From the NCBI GenBank assembly GCA_046758845.1, contig JBHIBA010000269.1, forward strand, positions 1 through 6,494: DNA of 6,494 bases, written 5' to 3'. The translations under genes and the position numbers were made by a program. Of this stretch, positions 1 to 5,858 are shown piece by piece. The first letter of the stretch is position 1; the number at the start of each line of letters is the position of its first letter. The DNA is from JBHIBA01 sp046758845. Lineage in GTDB: Bacteria > UBA8248 > JACPRG01 > G963555815. Below the pieces are notes generated by a model. It ran no database searches and was not told the DNA's origin. It saw only the letters and a list, made by a program, of their open reading frames with translations.

Positions 1-27
1 GCGCAGTTTGGCCTGGGGAATCGGGGA

Positions 28-999
28 TTAAGGGATCTTCAGAAGACGTTTCGCGGTCTCCCCATAGATCCCCTCTCGTTCTTGGGGGCTCAGGCCTGAG
101 TTCTCCACGCCCTTGACCGTCAGGCAGTGGAGTTTCTTCTCCATTCCGAACGGGTAGTCCGTCCCGAAGAGGATACGGTCCGGCCCGGCAAAAGCGGCGC
201 CGCACGCCAGGGTCGGACGGCCGTAGGAGAGGGCGGTGTCGTAGTAACACCTTCTGAAATACTCGCTGGGCGGCTTCTGGATGTGCTGCCGGCATTCGGG
301 GAAGTCGGTGAAGCCGTAGTCGATCCGTTCGTACAAGAAAGGAATGGCCCCGCCCATGTGGGCCAGGATCACGTCGAAGTGGGGGAACCTTTCCATCAGA
401 CCGCTGAACACCATCCGGGTGATGGCCAGGGTAGTCTCCGCGGGGAAGCCAATCAACACCTCCAGGGCGAGCTCCTTCATGGCCTGTCGGCCTGCGGCAT
501 TCATGGGATGGAGGAACAGGGGGAGGCGAAGCCGGTCGAGGGCCTCGAAGAACGGGATGAACTCAGGGGAGTTGAGGGGCCGCTCCAGGACGTTTGTCCC
601 GAGTATCACCCCCTTCATGCCGTGGAGGTCCGCCGCCCGGTGGAGCTCCTCCAGGGCCTTTTGGACGTTCACCAGTGGAACGCTGGCGAAGAAGAAAAAT
701 CGCCCGGGATTCTTGCGGCAAATCTCCGCGTATGTATCGTTGCACAGGGACGCAAGGTGGCAGCTCTTCTGTTCGTCCGGGAAGTAGACGTTCGGGCTGG
801 TGAGGGAGAGGACCTGAACGTCCACCCCGGCTTCTTCCATGTGGGAGAGGCGAAGGTCGAGGTCCCAGCCGGGCTCCGTGAGGCCGAACAGGACATCCTC
901 TCCCTTATCATCCTGCATCACCACTTGGGCCTGGGACCGGCCGAACACCTGCCGAAAATACTCGGGAGGGAAAAAGTGGGTGTGGACATCGATCCGCAT
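28..999 (-). CDS. ACMSD-like amidohydrolase (metal-dependent decarboxylase/hydrolase)
   Basis: A complete 323-residue amidohydrolase-superfamily protein that resembles 2-amino-3-carboxymuconate-6-semialdehyde decarboxylase (ACMSD) along its whole length. The metal-binding pattern is visible: HxH at H6/H8 in the first strand, H164 in LFLHP, H214 in ILAHMGG (the catalytic His position of ACMSD) and D281 in FGTDYPF. The FPAETT segment (residues 185-190) is also typical of the family. R50 and R225 align with the two arginines that bind the substrate carboxylate in characterised ACMSDs, so a carboxylated substrate is likely. The ACMSD tryptophan just before the PAETT segment is not conserved (VLIG here), so the exact substrate may differ. 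The start at 999 is supported by GAGAGGA about 5 nt upstream. It is divergent from the Rid-family gene at 1179. The family is confident; ACMSD itself, a resorcylate-type decarboxylase or a hydrolase of a ring-cleavage product are all possible. It is probably cytosolic: no signal peptide is seen. Confidence 0.88.
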   Translation of the reverse strand: MRIDVHTHFFPPEYFRQVFGRSQAQVVMQDDKGEDVLFGLTEPGWDLDLRLSHMEEAGVDVQVLSLTSPNVYFPDEQKSCHLASLCNDTYAEICRKNPGRFFFFASVPLVNVQKALEELHRAADLHGMKGVILGTNVLERPLNSPEFIPFFEALDRLRLPLFLHPMNAAGRQAMKELALEVLIGFPAETTLAITRMVFSGLMERFPHFDVILAHMGGAIPFLYERIDYGFTDFPECRQHIQKPPSEYFRRCYYDTALSYGRPTLACGAAFAGPDRILFGTDYPFGMEKKLHCLTVKGVENSGLSPQEREGIYGETAKRLLKIP

Positions 1000-1030
1000 G
1001 GGTTCCTCTCAGCTCGATCCCGCCATTTCG

Positions 1031-1059
1031 TTGACAGCCCCTCCCCCCCCGGGTAGACT
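1031..1059 (+). promoter_or_regulatory. Predicted sigma70-type promoter for the Rid-family gene
   Basis: A perfect -35 hexamer TTGACA (1031-1036) is followed by exactly 17 bases and then TAGACT (1054-1059), which matches the -10 consensus at 4 of 6 positions. It reads toward the gene at 1179 and would give a leader of roughly 110 nt. The spacer contains a run of eight C (1043-1050). No equally good promoter was found on the opposite strand for the divergent amidohydrolase. The prediction rests on sequence alone. Confidence 0.55.
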
Positions 1060-1121
1060 GCCGAACGCCCAACTGTCCCTTTTCTGGAAAGAACGAGCCC
1101 TTCCGCGTTTGCGCCGTCCGG

Positions 1122-1173
1122 CCGCCTTCGAGGCGGAAGCGGATTTCGCCTGCGGCCTCCAAAGGAGGGAGGC
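1122..1173 (+). promoter_or_regulatory. Leader hairpins, the second covering the Shine-Dalgarno
   Basis: Two potential hairpins lie in the leader of the Rid-family gene. The first is CCGCCT/AGGCGG (1122-1127 with 1131-1136) around a 3-nt loop. The second pairs GCCTCC (1155-1160) with GGAGGC (1168-1173); its loop and 3' arm contain the strong ribosome-binding sequence AAAGGAGG (1161-1168). An alternative register, CCTCC/GGAGG around AAA, would bury the ribosome-binding site completely. This could lower or condition translation. It matches no riboswitch class I recognise, and short GC-rich stems can arise by chance. Confidence 0.3.
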
Positions 1174-1178
1174 GGACA

Positions 1179-1607
1179 ATGCCCAAGAAGGTCCTCGATT
1201 CCCAGAGGATGCTCAAGCAGACGGGCCCCCCCGTGGGCCCTTACTCCCAGGCGGTGGCCGTCACCGGGGGAACCCTTATCTTCATCGCCGGCCAGGTCGC
1301 CTGGGGTCCCGATGGCCGCGTGGTGGGCAAGGGGGACATTGCGGTCCAGTACCGGCACATCATGGAGAATCTCAAGGTCATTTTAGAGGAGGCCGGCGGG
1401 ACGATGGACGACATCGTCAAGCTCACCCACTTTGCGACCCGCCGCGTCACCAAATCGGAAGCCTATCCTCAGATCGCCGAGATCCGCAAAGAGTACATCC
1501 GAAAAGACTTTCCGGTCAGCTCCATGATCGAGGTCGGGGCCCTCATGGACCCAGACCTGCTGGTCGAGGTCGAGGCCGTGGCGGTTGTGGACCGCATTCC
1601 CGGCTGA
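1179..1607 (+). CDS. Rid/YjgF/UK114-family protein lacking the catalytic Arg
   Basis: A complete 142-residue member of the Rid (YjgF/YER057c/UK114) superfamily, which forms small trimers with active sites at subunit interfaces. Visible family marks are GPYSQA (20-25), IAGQVAW (36-42), the helix with NLKVILEEAG (64-73) and the C-terminal strand LVEVEAVAV (128-136). Canonical RidA proteins deaminate reactive enamine/imine intermediates using an arginine (Arg105 in E. coli) in a PAR[ST] motif. Here that motif reads PVSS, so the arginine is replaced by S114, while Y22 and E130 match conserved active-site positions. Imine deamination of the usual amino-acid intermediates is therefore doubtful; it more likely belongs to a divergent Rid subfamily tied to a specific catabolic pathway, possibly like 2-aminomuconate deaminase. 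The start is chosen for AAAGGAGG 10 nt upstream. Its stop lies 16 bp from the stop of the convergent hydantoinase B gene. Confidence 0.9.
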   Translation: MPKKVLDSQRMLKQTGPPVGPYSQAVAVTGGTLIFIAGQVAWGPDGRVVGKGDIAVQYRHIMENLKVILEEAGGTMDDIVKLTHFATRRVTKSEAYPQIAEIRKEYIRKDFPVSSMIEVGALMDPDLLVEVEAVAVVDRIPG

Positions 1608-1623
1608 AGAAGCGGAAAGCCTC

Positions 1624-3501
1624 CTAGACGGGCCTTGGGTCTTCTTCCCAGTCGATCCGGATCTTATCGCCCTGGGGGTTGACCTCCCAGGGACCATATC
1701 CCCGGCGGCGGGGCTGGCGGCGAAGTTCAGCCCGGAGTTTGTTTGTCGCCTCCGCGTCAATCTCGTAGTGCAAGACCTCGGGATCCACGGGATGGATGAC
1801 CACGCCATAGGCCTCCTTGGCCTTCTCCAGGCTGATGTAGTCATCCAAGACGTCTTCCAAGACGGCCTCCGGGGGGCGATCCAGGGGGTCCCCGCAACCC
1901 CCCCCTCCGTTTGAGAGGAAGAAGACCTGGTCTCCCGGCTTCAGCGGCTCGGTGACGCAGAACATCCCCAGGCTCCTTTCCTCCGGCGTCCCGGGGTTTT
2001 TCACCAGCCGGTTGGGGCCGCCGTTGGTCCCCCCTGCGATTCCATAAGGGGTCACCTCCTCGCGGTCGCCATGGATGGTGATAACCGTATCGCCCGTGAC
2101 GACAAAGTTGCGGTAGATTCCGAACCCGCCGCGATACCTCCCGTCCCCGCAAGAGTCCTTCACGATGTCACATCGGGTGACCACCATCGGGTACCACCGC
2201 TCCCAGCTCTCGATGGGCTGGTTGGAGGCCCCGGAGATGTAGATGGAATTGATCAGGGAGGTCCCGTCCCGGAAGGTGCAGGCCCCCGCGCCTCCCTCCA
2301 GCCAGAGGTAGGAAACGAAATCAACCCCTGTCTTTGGGTGAATCCCACCGGTGCAGAGATTTTCGAGGTTGAGGCTTCCTGCGTGAACGTAACGCGGGTT
2401 CACGCCGACATTAGCCTGGGCCCAGCATCCCATCGTGACGTGGTCCACCTTTTCGTAGGCCCCCGAGCAATAGCCGGAGACACCGTTGGGTTCGTTGACA
2501 TCGACGGCGGTCCCCTTTCGGCTGATGACCTTCAGGTGGCGAATGATGCCGTGGTTGAGGGGGGCCAGGAAGGGAAAAGAGTGCATGGTGCCGTCGTAGG
2601 TGGCCGAAAGGAGGGCCGGGCGGGCGAATCCCCACGAGCTGCGAGGCTGGGGGTCGGACCCCGACCAGTCCAGCGTGCACTGGTCTCCTTCGATGGTCAA
2701 TCGGCAGTGCACCTTGATGCGGGGGCGATCGGGGTGGAGGATGTCGCAGTCCCCGTAATCCTCGAACTCGTAGACACCGTCGGGCAATGCCGCCACGGAC
2801 TGGGCGAACCGGTGTTCGCTGTAGTCCATGGTGTCCTCGAAGGCGTCGAGGATCGTCCGCTCGCCGAACTTGTCCATGTACTCCACGAGGCGGCGCTCCA
2901 TGAGACGCGCCGTCTCATACTGGCTGTGGATATCGCCCAGCCGGTCCACGTAACAGCGGGTGTTGAACTGGATCAGTTTGAACGTGGACCTGACCTGCCG
3001 GTCCCCTTGATAGAGGGGGATGGCCGGAAGACGCACCCCCTCCTGGAAGTGGTCGTGGGCTCGGGGGTGGAAACTGCCCGGAATCGGGCCGCCCACGTCC
3101 GCCCAATGACATAGCGTCACGGCGAAAGCCACGTGTCCGCTCTTGTAGAAGACCGGGCGGATGAGCTTCACGTCGTTGGTGTGGGTGCCGCCCGTGTAAG
3201 GGTCGTTGTGGAGGTACACGTCGCCCGGTTTCCAGTGGTCCACGTCGGCGAGGGTCGCCTTGAGGGCTTCTTCGAAGGTGCCCAGGTGCGGGGCCTGGTC
3301 TTTGAACCCGTGGGCGATGAGACGGGCGTCGGTCGTCAGGAGGGCCACGGAATAGTCGTGCCCCTCGGTGATGGTCGGTGAATAAGACACCCGTTCGAGC
3401 AGCGCGCTCCCTTCGGTGCAGATGGCGCGGAAGGCGTTCCTGAGAACCTCGAACGTAATCGGGTCAACCCGCGTCTCCAGCTTGGATTCTGCTCGGACCA
3501 T
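1624..3501 (-). CDS. hyuB: Hydantoinase B / oxoprolinase-family subunit (HyuB)
   Basis: A complete 625-residue HyuB protein. The family includes N-methylhydantoinase B, the C-terminal half of 5-oxoprolinase, and the matching subunits of acetone and acetophenone carboxylases. These act with a HyuA partner to hydrolyse or carboxylate a substrate activated with ATP. Hallmarks are DPITFEVLRNAF (13-24), HNDPYTGGTHTND (98-110), HWADVGG (132-138), CGDGRYRGGFG (451-461) and the C-terminal glycine-rich GGGGCGDPLDR (532-542). Length is in the usual range and nothing looks broken. The start at 3501 has GAGGAGAG about 6 nt upstream. That ribosome-binding site is in the 20 nt that once separated this gene from an upstream hyuA stop codon, before an integron cassette was inserted at 3526-5433. 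If transcription came from a hyuA promoter, it must now read through the cassette, which lies in the same orientation. Substrate unknown. Confidence 0.93.
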   Translation of the reverse strand: MVRAESKLETRVDPITFEVLRNAFRAICTEGSALLERVSYSPTITEGHDYSVALLTTDARLIAHGFKDQAPHLGTFEEALKATLADVDHWKPGDVYLHNDPYTGGTHTNDVKLIRPVFYKSGHVAFAVTLCHWADVGGPIPGSFHPRAHDHFQEGVRLPAIPLYQGDRQVRSTFKLIQFNTRCYVDRLGDIHSQYETARLMERRLVEYMDKFGERTILDAFEDTMDYSEHRFAQSVAALPDGVYEFEDYGDCDILHPDRPRIKVHCRLTIEGDQCTLDWSGSDPQPRSSWGFARPALLSATYDGTMHSFPFLAPLNHGIIRHLKVISRKGTAVDVNEPNGVSGYCSGAYEKVDHVTMGCWAQANVGVNPRYVHAGSLNLENLCTGGIHPKTGVDFVSYLWLEGGAGACTFRDGTSLINSIYISGASNQPIESWERWYPMVVTRCDIVKDSCGDGRYRGGFGIYRNFVVTGDTVITIHGDREEVTPYGIAGGTNGGPNRLVKNPGTPEERSLGMFCVTEPLKPGDQVFFLSNGGGGCGDPLDRPPEAVLEDVLDDYISLEKAKEAYGVVIHPVDPEVLHYEIDAEATNKLRAELRRQPRRRGYGPWEVNPQGDKIRIDWEEDPRPV

Positions 3502-3519
3502 GAGTGTCTCTCCTCAGCC

Positions 3520-3579
3520 GCCTAACGCTCAGGTTCAGCGGAGGAGCAAACTGCCGTCCGCTGCAAGCCGGTGTTAGGC
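3520..3579 (-). other. Integron attC recombination site (59-base element)
   Basis: A 60-bp imperfect palindrome with all the parts of an attC site, read on the minus strand. It opens with the R'' box GCCTAAC (3579-3573) and ends with the R' box GTTAGGC (3526-3520), which fit RYYYAAC and GTTRRRY and are exact complements. Inside, the L'' arm TTGCAGCGGA pairs with the L' arm TCCGCTGAA. The one unpaired G in L'' is the extrahelical base that gives attC hairpins their strand polarity. Spacers of 6-7 nt and a short terminal loop complete the structure. It begins 19 bp beyond the stop of the DUF262 gene, the normal place for attC in a gene cassette. Crossover is expected between G3526 and T3525 of the minus strand. 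Confidence 0.93.
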
Positions 3580-3598
3580 CGCCCTGCTCTAGCCTTTC

Positions 3599-5395
3599 CT
3601 ACAGGCTTTCGTAATAGGCCCTGATCTTGCGTGCGATCAACCGACGACGCTTGTCGAGAAACGTGTCGTACTCCTGCAGGGTCATGTTCTCGATCCCCTC
3701 TGGAATGCAGTGCGCCGCCAGGTTTGCCTGAAGCTCTTCCAAATTGCAGATACCCCCATACGCAGACCTCCCGTCCCGGCAAGCATTCAGTAGATCAGAA
3801 AAGTACTCGCATGGCGGTCCGTCTCCGATTTGAACGTTGATCTCGCTCTGCATCATGACGTAGTTTGTGATCTGGTTGTACCGGGATCGGGTAAATCCAT
3901 GCTTTATAAGGTAATTGCGTGGAAACACGTGGTGGACATCTCCCTTATGAAGAATCAGATCATGTACGGTGATGTCACGGGACAAGAACCCCTTGTCGTT
4001 CGCCCGCACCTGCGAAGCGAGAAATACGTTGAAGTACGGGCTGCTGGCGACCGAAGTGTCCATCTGCATAGGAAGTCCGGCCTCCCAAAAGGGCCCGCCA
4101 AGCTCCGCCTCCTCAATGCTCTTAAGATAGGCGGTTGCCCCCACGTGGTCGATCTGCCGGATGTCCCGGTCAAACGCAGTCTCTGGCGAAGCCGAGTAGC
4201 GTCCTGTCAGCACTGACATGACGAACCAGCGACGCACCAGCGATTCGATCTGGGTCGCCTGCTCTCCCCGGGCGCGGAGCACAAGGTAGATGACGTAGGC
4301 AAAGTTCAGGGTGTTCTGCGAGCGGATCATCGACGCTTCAATGAAGCCCGCCGAGCGGATGATCATGAGAAACCGCTTGAAGTGCGTCTCATTCATGAAC
4401 TGCATGAGGCCCTGTTCCAGCCGTCGGAACGAGGCATCAGCGATCTCTTCCTCATAGGTCCGCGTGTCGAAGTTCCGCCCCGAGAGCAATGCCACTAGAT
4501 CCCCAAGTCGCCCGCGCTTGAACTGTGAGATAAACGCTACACGAAGCATGTCCGTGTACGAGGGATCGTACAGGTCGTCCTTCTCGTGGCGTAGCCAGGC
4601 CATTTTCTGGAAGTAGTCAGCCTTGGCGAAGTCCCGGTCGATGTCTGCGAGCTGGTGATAGAACTCAGGTGCTACAGCGAGGTGGCAGAAGTAATCAATA
4701 CACTTTCGCAAGATGTTGCCACCGTAGCTTTCGTTGGCGGCGATCTTCGACATCGCGAAGTCGGCCTGGCTCAGCACGACCCCCTCAGAGTTGATGCGGA
4801 TGAAAATCTCGGTAACGGTCTCGATATCAAGATCGGAGTTCAACTCGATCAGGCCGATGTGATTGTTGACGACGGCCCGTAGTCGTTCGATGCTCTCGTA
4901 GATGCGGTCCTTGTCCGAGCCGGGATTATTCCGACAGTAATCATCCACAAGCCTCAGGATCTTAGTTTCTGGGGACAGTATCTTGGCGATATCGGCAAGC
5001 CAACCTCTGTCCTTTTGGATCGCCGGGTTCGCCACCTCGAAACGCTCCTCGTCCGGCCGGAAGGCAATACGGATGGAGACGCGCCTATAGTTCTTGTCGA
5101 TCAGACGCTTGCCGAGGAAGGCTGCTAGAAGGGCCGTCACCCGCTGCTGCCCGTCGATGAGGATTCGCTTTCCCTGGGAGGTGCTTCCGTCCTTGAGGCG
5201 AACCGCCGGGTTGCGCCAAGCGATCAGGTAACCTACCGGGTAGCCCTGGTAGAGCGAATCGATGAAATCCCGCACCTTGGTTGCATTCCAGACAAACGGA
5301 CGCTGGATTTCGGGGATGGCGATCTCACCCGAACCAATCCAGGTCAGGATCGTCTGCACGGGGTGCTGGTTAACGGAGTACCGCGCAATTGCCAT
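3599..5395 (-). CDS. DUF262-HNH (GmrSD-like) predicted type IV restriction / anti-phage protein
   Basis: A complete 598-residue protein with DUF262 (ParB/sulfiredoxin-like fold) at the N-terminus and a C-terminal HNH-type nuclease region. The DUF262 part shows IPEIQRPFVW (27-36), YPVGYLIAW (52-60), the signature DGQQR (81-85) and FIRINSEGVVLSQADFAMSKI around 198-218. In GmrS-type proteins DGQQR lies in the nucleotide-binding or hydrolysing site. The C-terminal part has VHHVFPRNYL (487-496), with H488/H489 as the likely HNH histidines and candidate asparagines N507, N511 and N520. The helical middle is typical of the family. Known relatives cut modified phage DNA (GmrSD, BrxU) or work in phosphorothioate-linked defence (SspE). 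It may thus act alone against phages with modified DNA, but this is inferred. It is the only gene of an integron cassette. GGAGG lies 16 nt upstream of the ATG, which is rather far; no better in-frame start is visible. Confidence 0.85.
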   Translation of the reverse strand: MAIARYSVNQHPVQTILTWIGSGEIAIPEIQRPFVWNATKVRDFIDSLYQGYPVGYLIAWRNPAVRLKDGSTSQGKRILIDGQQRVTALLAAFLGKRLIDKNYRRVSIRIAFRPDEERFEVANPAIQKDRGWLADIAKILSPETKILRLVDDYCRNNPGSDKDRIYESIERLRAVVNNHIGLIELNSDLDIETVTEIFIRINSEGVVLSQADFAMSKIAANESYGGNILRKCIDYFCHLAVAPEFYHQLADIDRDFAKADYFQKMAWLRHEKDDLYDPSYTDMLRVAFISQFKRGRLGDLVALLSGRNFDTRTYEEEIADASFRRLEQGLMQFMNETHFKRFLMIIRSAGFIEASMIRSQNTLNFAYVIYLVLRARGEQATQIESLVRRWFVMSVLTGRYSASPETAFDRDIRQIDHVGATAYLKSIEEAELGGPFWEAGLPMQMDTSVASSPYFNVFLASQVRANDKGFLSRDITVHDLILHKGDVHHVFPRNYLIKHGFTRSRYNQITNYVMMQSEINVQIGDGPPCEYFSDLLNACRDGRSAYGGICNLEELQANLAAHCIPEGIENMTLQEYDTFLDKRRRLIARKIRAYYESL

Positions 5396-5399
5396 TGTT

Positions 5400-5411
5400 C
5401 TACGCTTTCAT
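5400..5411 (-). other. Three-codon mini-ORF (Met-Lys-Ala) in the cassette leader
   Basis: On the minus strand GGAGG (5416-5412) is directly followed by ATG AAA GCG TAG (5411-5400), and the DUF262 ATG begins 4 nt beyond this stop. It could promote ribosome loading and coupled initiation of the main gene, as short leader ORFs are known to do for some leader-poor integron cassettes. The zero spacing between GGAGG and ATG is poor for initiation, so this may be chance. Confidence 0.25.
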
Positions 5412-5427
5412 CCTCCGGTCTATGTCC

Positions 5428-5434
5428 GCCTAAC
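5428..5434 (-). other. Cassette insertion core site GTTAGGC overlapping the hyuA-relic stop codon
   Basis: The heptamer fits GTTRRRY and is the left boundary of the cassette. The crossover G/TT falls inside the last sense codon (CGT) of the HyuA relic, and the TAG stop is part of the heptamer. Because the cassette also begins TTAGGC, insertion kept both the Arg codon and the stop codon. Confidence 0.85.
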
Positions 5435-5543
5435 GGGCGTTCACCGTGAGAATCACGTTTTGAAACTCGTCCACGACACAGGATGCCCCCGGGGGGAGGA
5501 CTGTGGTGGTGTCGGTCTGCTCGATCACGGCAGGTCCCTTCAC
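5430..5543 (-). pseudogene. Relic of a hydantoinase A (HyuA) C-terminus
   Basis: About 36 codons ending in TAG that match the C-terminus of the intact HyuA at 6128-6494: 31 of 36 residues are identical, with the shared stretches GPAVIEQ, DTTTVLPPGAS and DEFQN plus the terminal ILTVNAR. By hand alignment about 80% of the bases agree, and most differences are silent third positions. It was therefore part of a working, long-diverged HyuA gene rather than a recent copy. A TGA stop (5549-5547) closes the frame just upstream and similarity ends near 5543, so the rest of the gene is gone. GTG at 5543 overlaps the stop of the small gene at 5540 (GTGA), so a coupled peptide of about 37 residues is conceivable but unlikely to be functional. 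Its stop codon sits 20 nt from the hyuB start once the cassette is removed, so it was probably hyuB's original partner. Confidence 0.85.
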
Positions 5544-5806
5544 CACTCACCCCTACGGCCGCGCGCCGTCCGGCTTGAGCGGGTGGTTCGACGCTGAGAG
5601 GAACGGGCAACCTTAAGGAGGGACCGCAGGGCATCGTTCACCGCTGCCGAATCGCGGAACGCCTTGGCGACGTCGGGCTCGAGAACGACGACGTTCGCCC
5701 CTTCCTTTAGCAAACGGCGATAATATTTTCCCCGAACTGCCTTCGAATAGTCGAAGGTGTATTCGGGGCGGAGATCGTCGCTGGGGACTTCGCCTTTACG
5801 TCTCAT
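5540..5806 (-). CDS. Small protein of unknown function (VRGKYYRR...NVVVLEPDVAKAF type)
   Basis: An 88-residue protein. The core at residues 12-67 (RPEYTFDYSKAVRGKYYRRL, then NVVVLEPDVAKAF, then SAAVNDALRSLLKVA) looks like a widespread family of short bacterial proteins usually annotated as hypothetical. Some resemble antitoxins because of the charged N-terminus and the short strand-helix-helix layout, but I cannot assign a function. I chose ATG 5806 rather than the in-frame ATG at 5884 for two reasons: GAGAGGAAG lies just upstream, and the longer N-terminus would be encoded by repeat DNA. Residues 69-88 are an Arg/Ser/Thr-rich tail that extends past the core. Its 3' end contains GGCCGTAGGGG, shared with the nearby palindromes, and the stop codon falls exactly where HyuA similarity begins. 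The original C-terminus has probably been replaced. No toxin partner is visible nearby. Confidence 0.6.
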   Translation of the reverse strand: MRRKGEVPSDDLRPEYTFDYSKAVRGKYYRRLLKEGANVVVLEPDVAKAFRDSAAVNDALRSLLKVARSSQRRTTRSSRTARGRRGEW

Positions 5807-5836
5807 GTCGCTTCCTCTCGCGTCGCGTAGATCTTC

Positions 5837-5858
5837 GGGCGGGTACGGGGACCCGCCC
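5837..5858. repeat. REP-like palindrome 1
   Basis: Perfect 8-bp arms GGGCGGGT (5837-5844) and ACCCGCCC (5851-5858) surround a 6-nt loop; CCTAC follows. It starts about 30 bp upstream of the small gene at 5540-5806. It belongs to a GTAGGGGC-type family with the next four. Confidence 0.7.

Larger units (their letters stand above)
3526..5433 (-). mobile_element. Complete single-gene integron cassette inserted outside an integron
   Basis: The 1908-bp segment between the two G/TT crossover points has standard cassette layout. Read on the minus strand it is core heptamer GTTAGGC (5434-5428), a short untranslated leader, one gene (5395-3599), and an attC site (3579-3520) ending in a second GTTAGGC. 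Both junctions continue with GG, so the insertion is clean. Flanking DNA is hydantoinase-operon sequence on both sides, with no integrase gene, attI or second cassette. Excision in silico joins the HyuA-relic stop codon to the hyuB start with a 20-nt gap. Base composition inside is visibly less GC-rich than in the hydantoinase genes, which supports transfer. The likely route is integrase-mediated insertion at a secondary site. A remnant of a larger array is less likely, because neither flank looks like a cassette. Confidence 0.88.

Noticed and set aside
127..1056. Long open frame on the plus strand opposite the amidohydrolase
   Set aside because: It lies antisense to a clearly conserved gene, its translation is rich in Gly/Val/Glu/His with no recognisable motif, and high GC keeps such shadow frames open.
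1606..1647. Terminator between the convergent Rid and hyuB genes
   Set aside because: GAAGAAG/CTTCTTC arms exist but are AT-rich and separated by a 28-nt loop that runs into hyuB; no U-run.
2071..3114. 347-residue open frame on the plus strand opposite hyuB
   Set aside because: Antisense shadow of a well-supported HyuB gene; no family resemblance in the translation.
3520..5434. The GTTAGGC ends as terminal repeats of a transposon
   Set aside because: They are direct repeats of a cassette core, not inverted ends; there is no transposase and the attC structure explains them.
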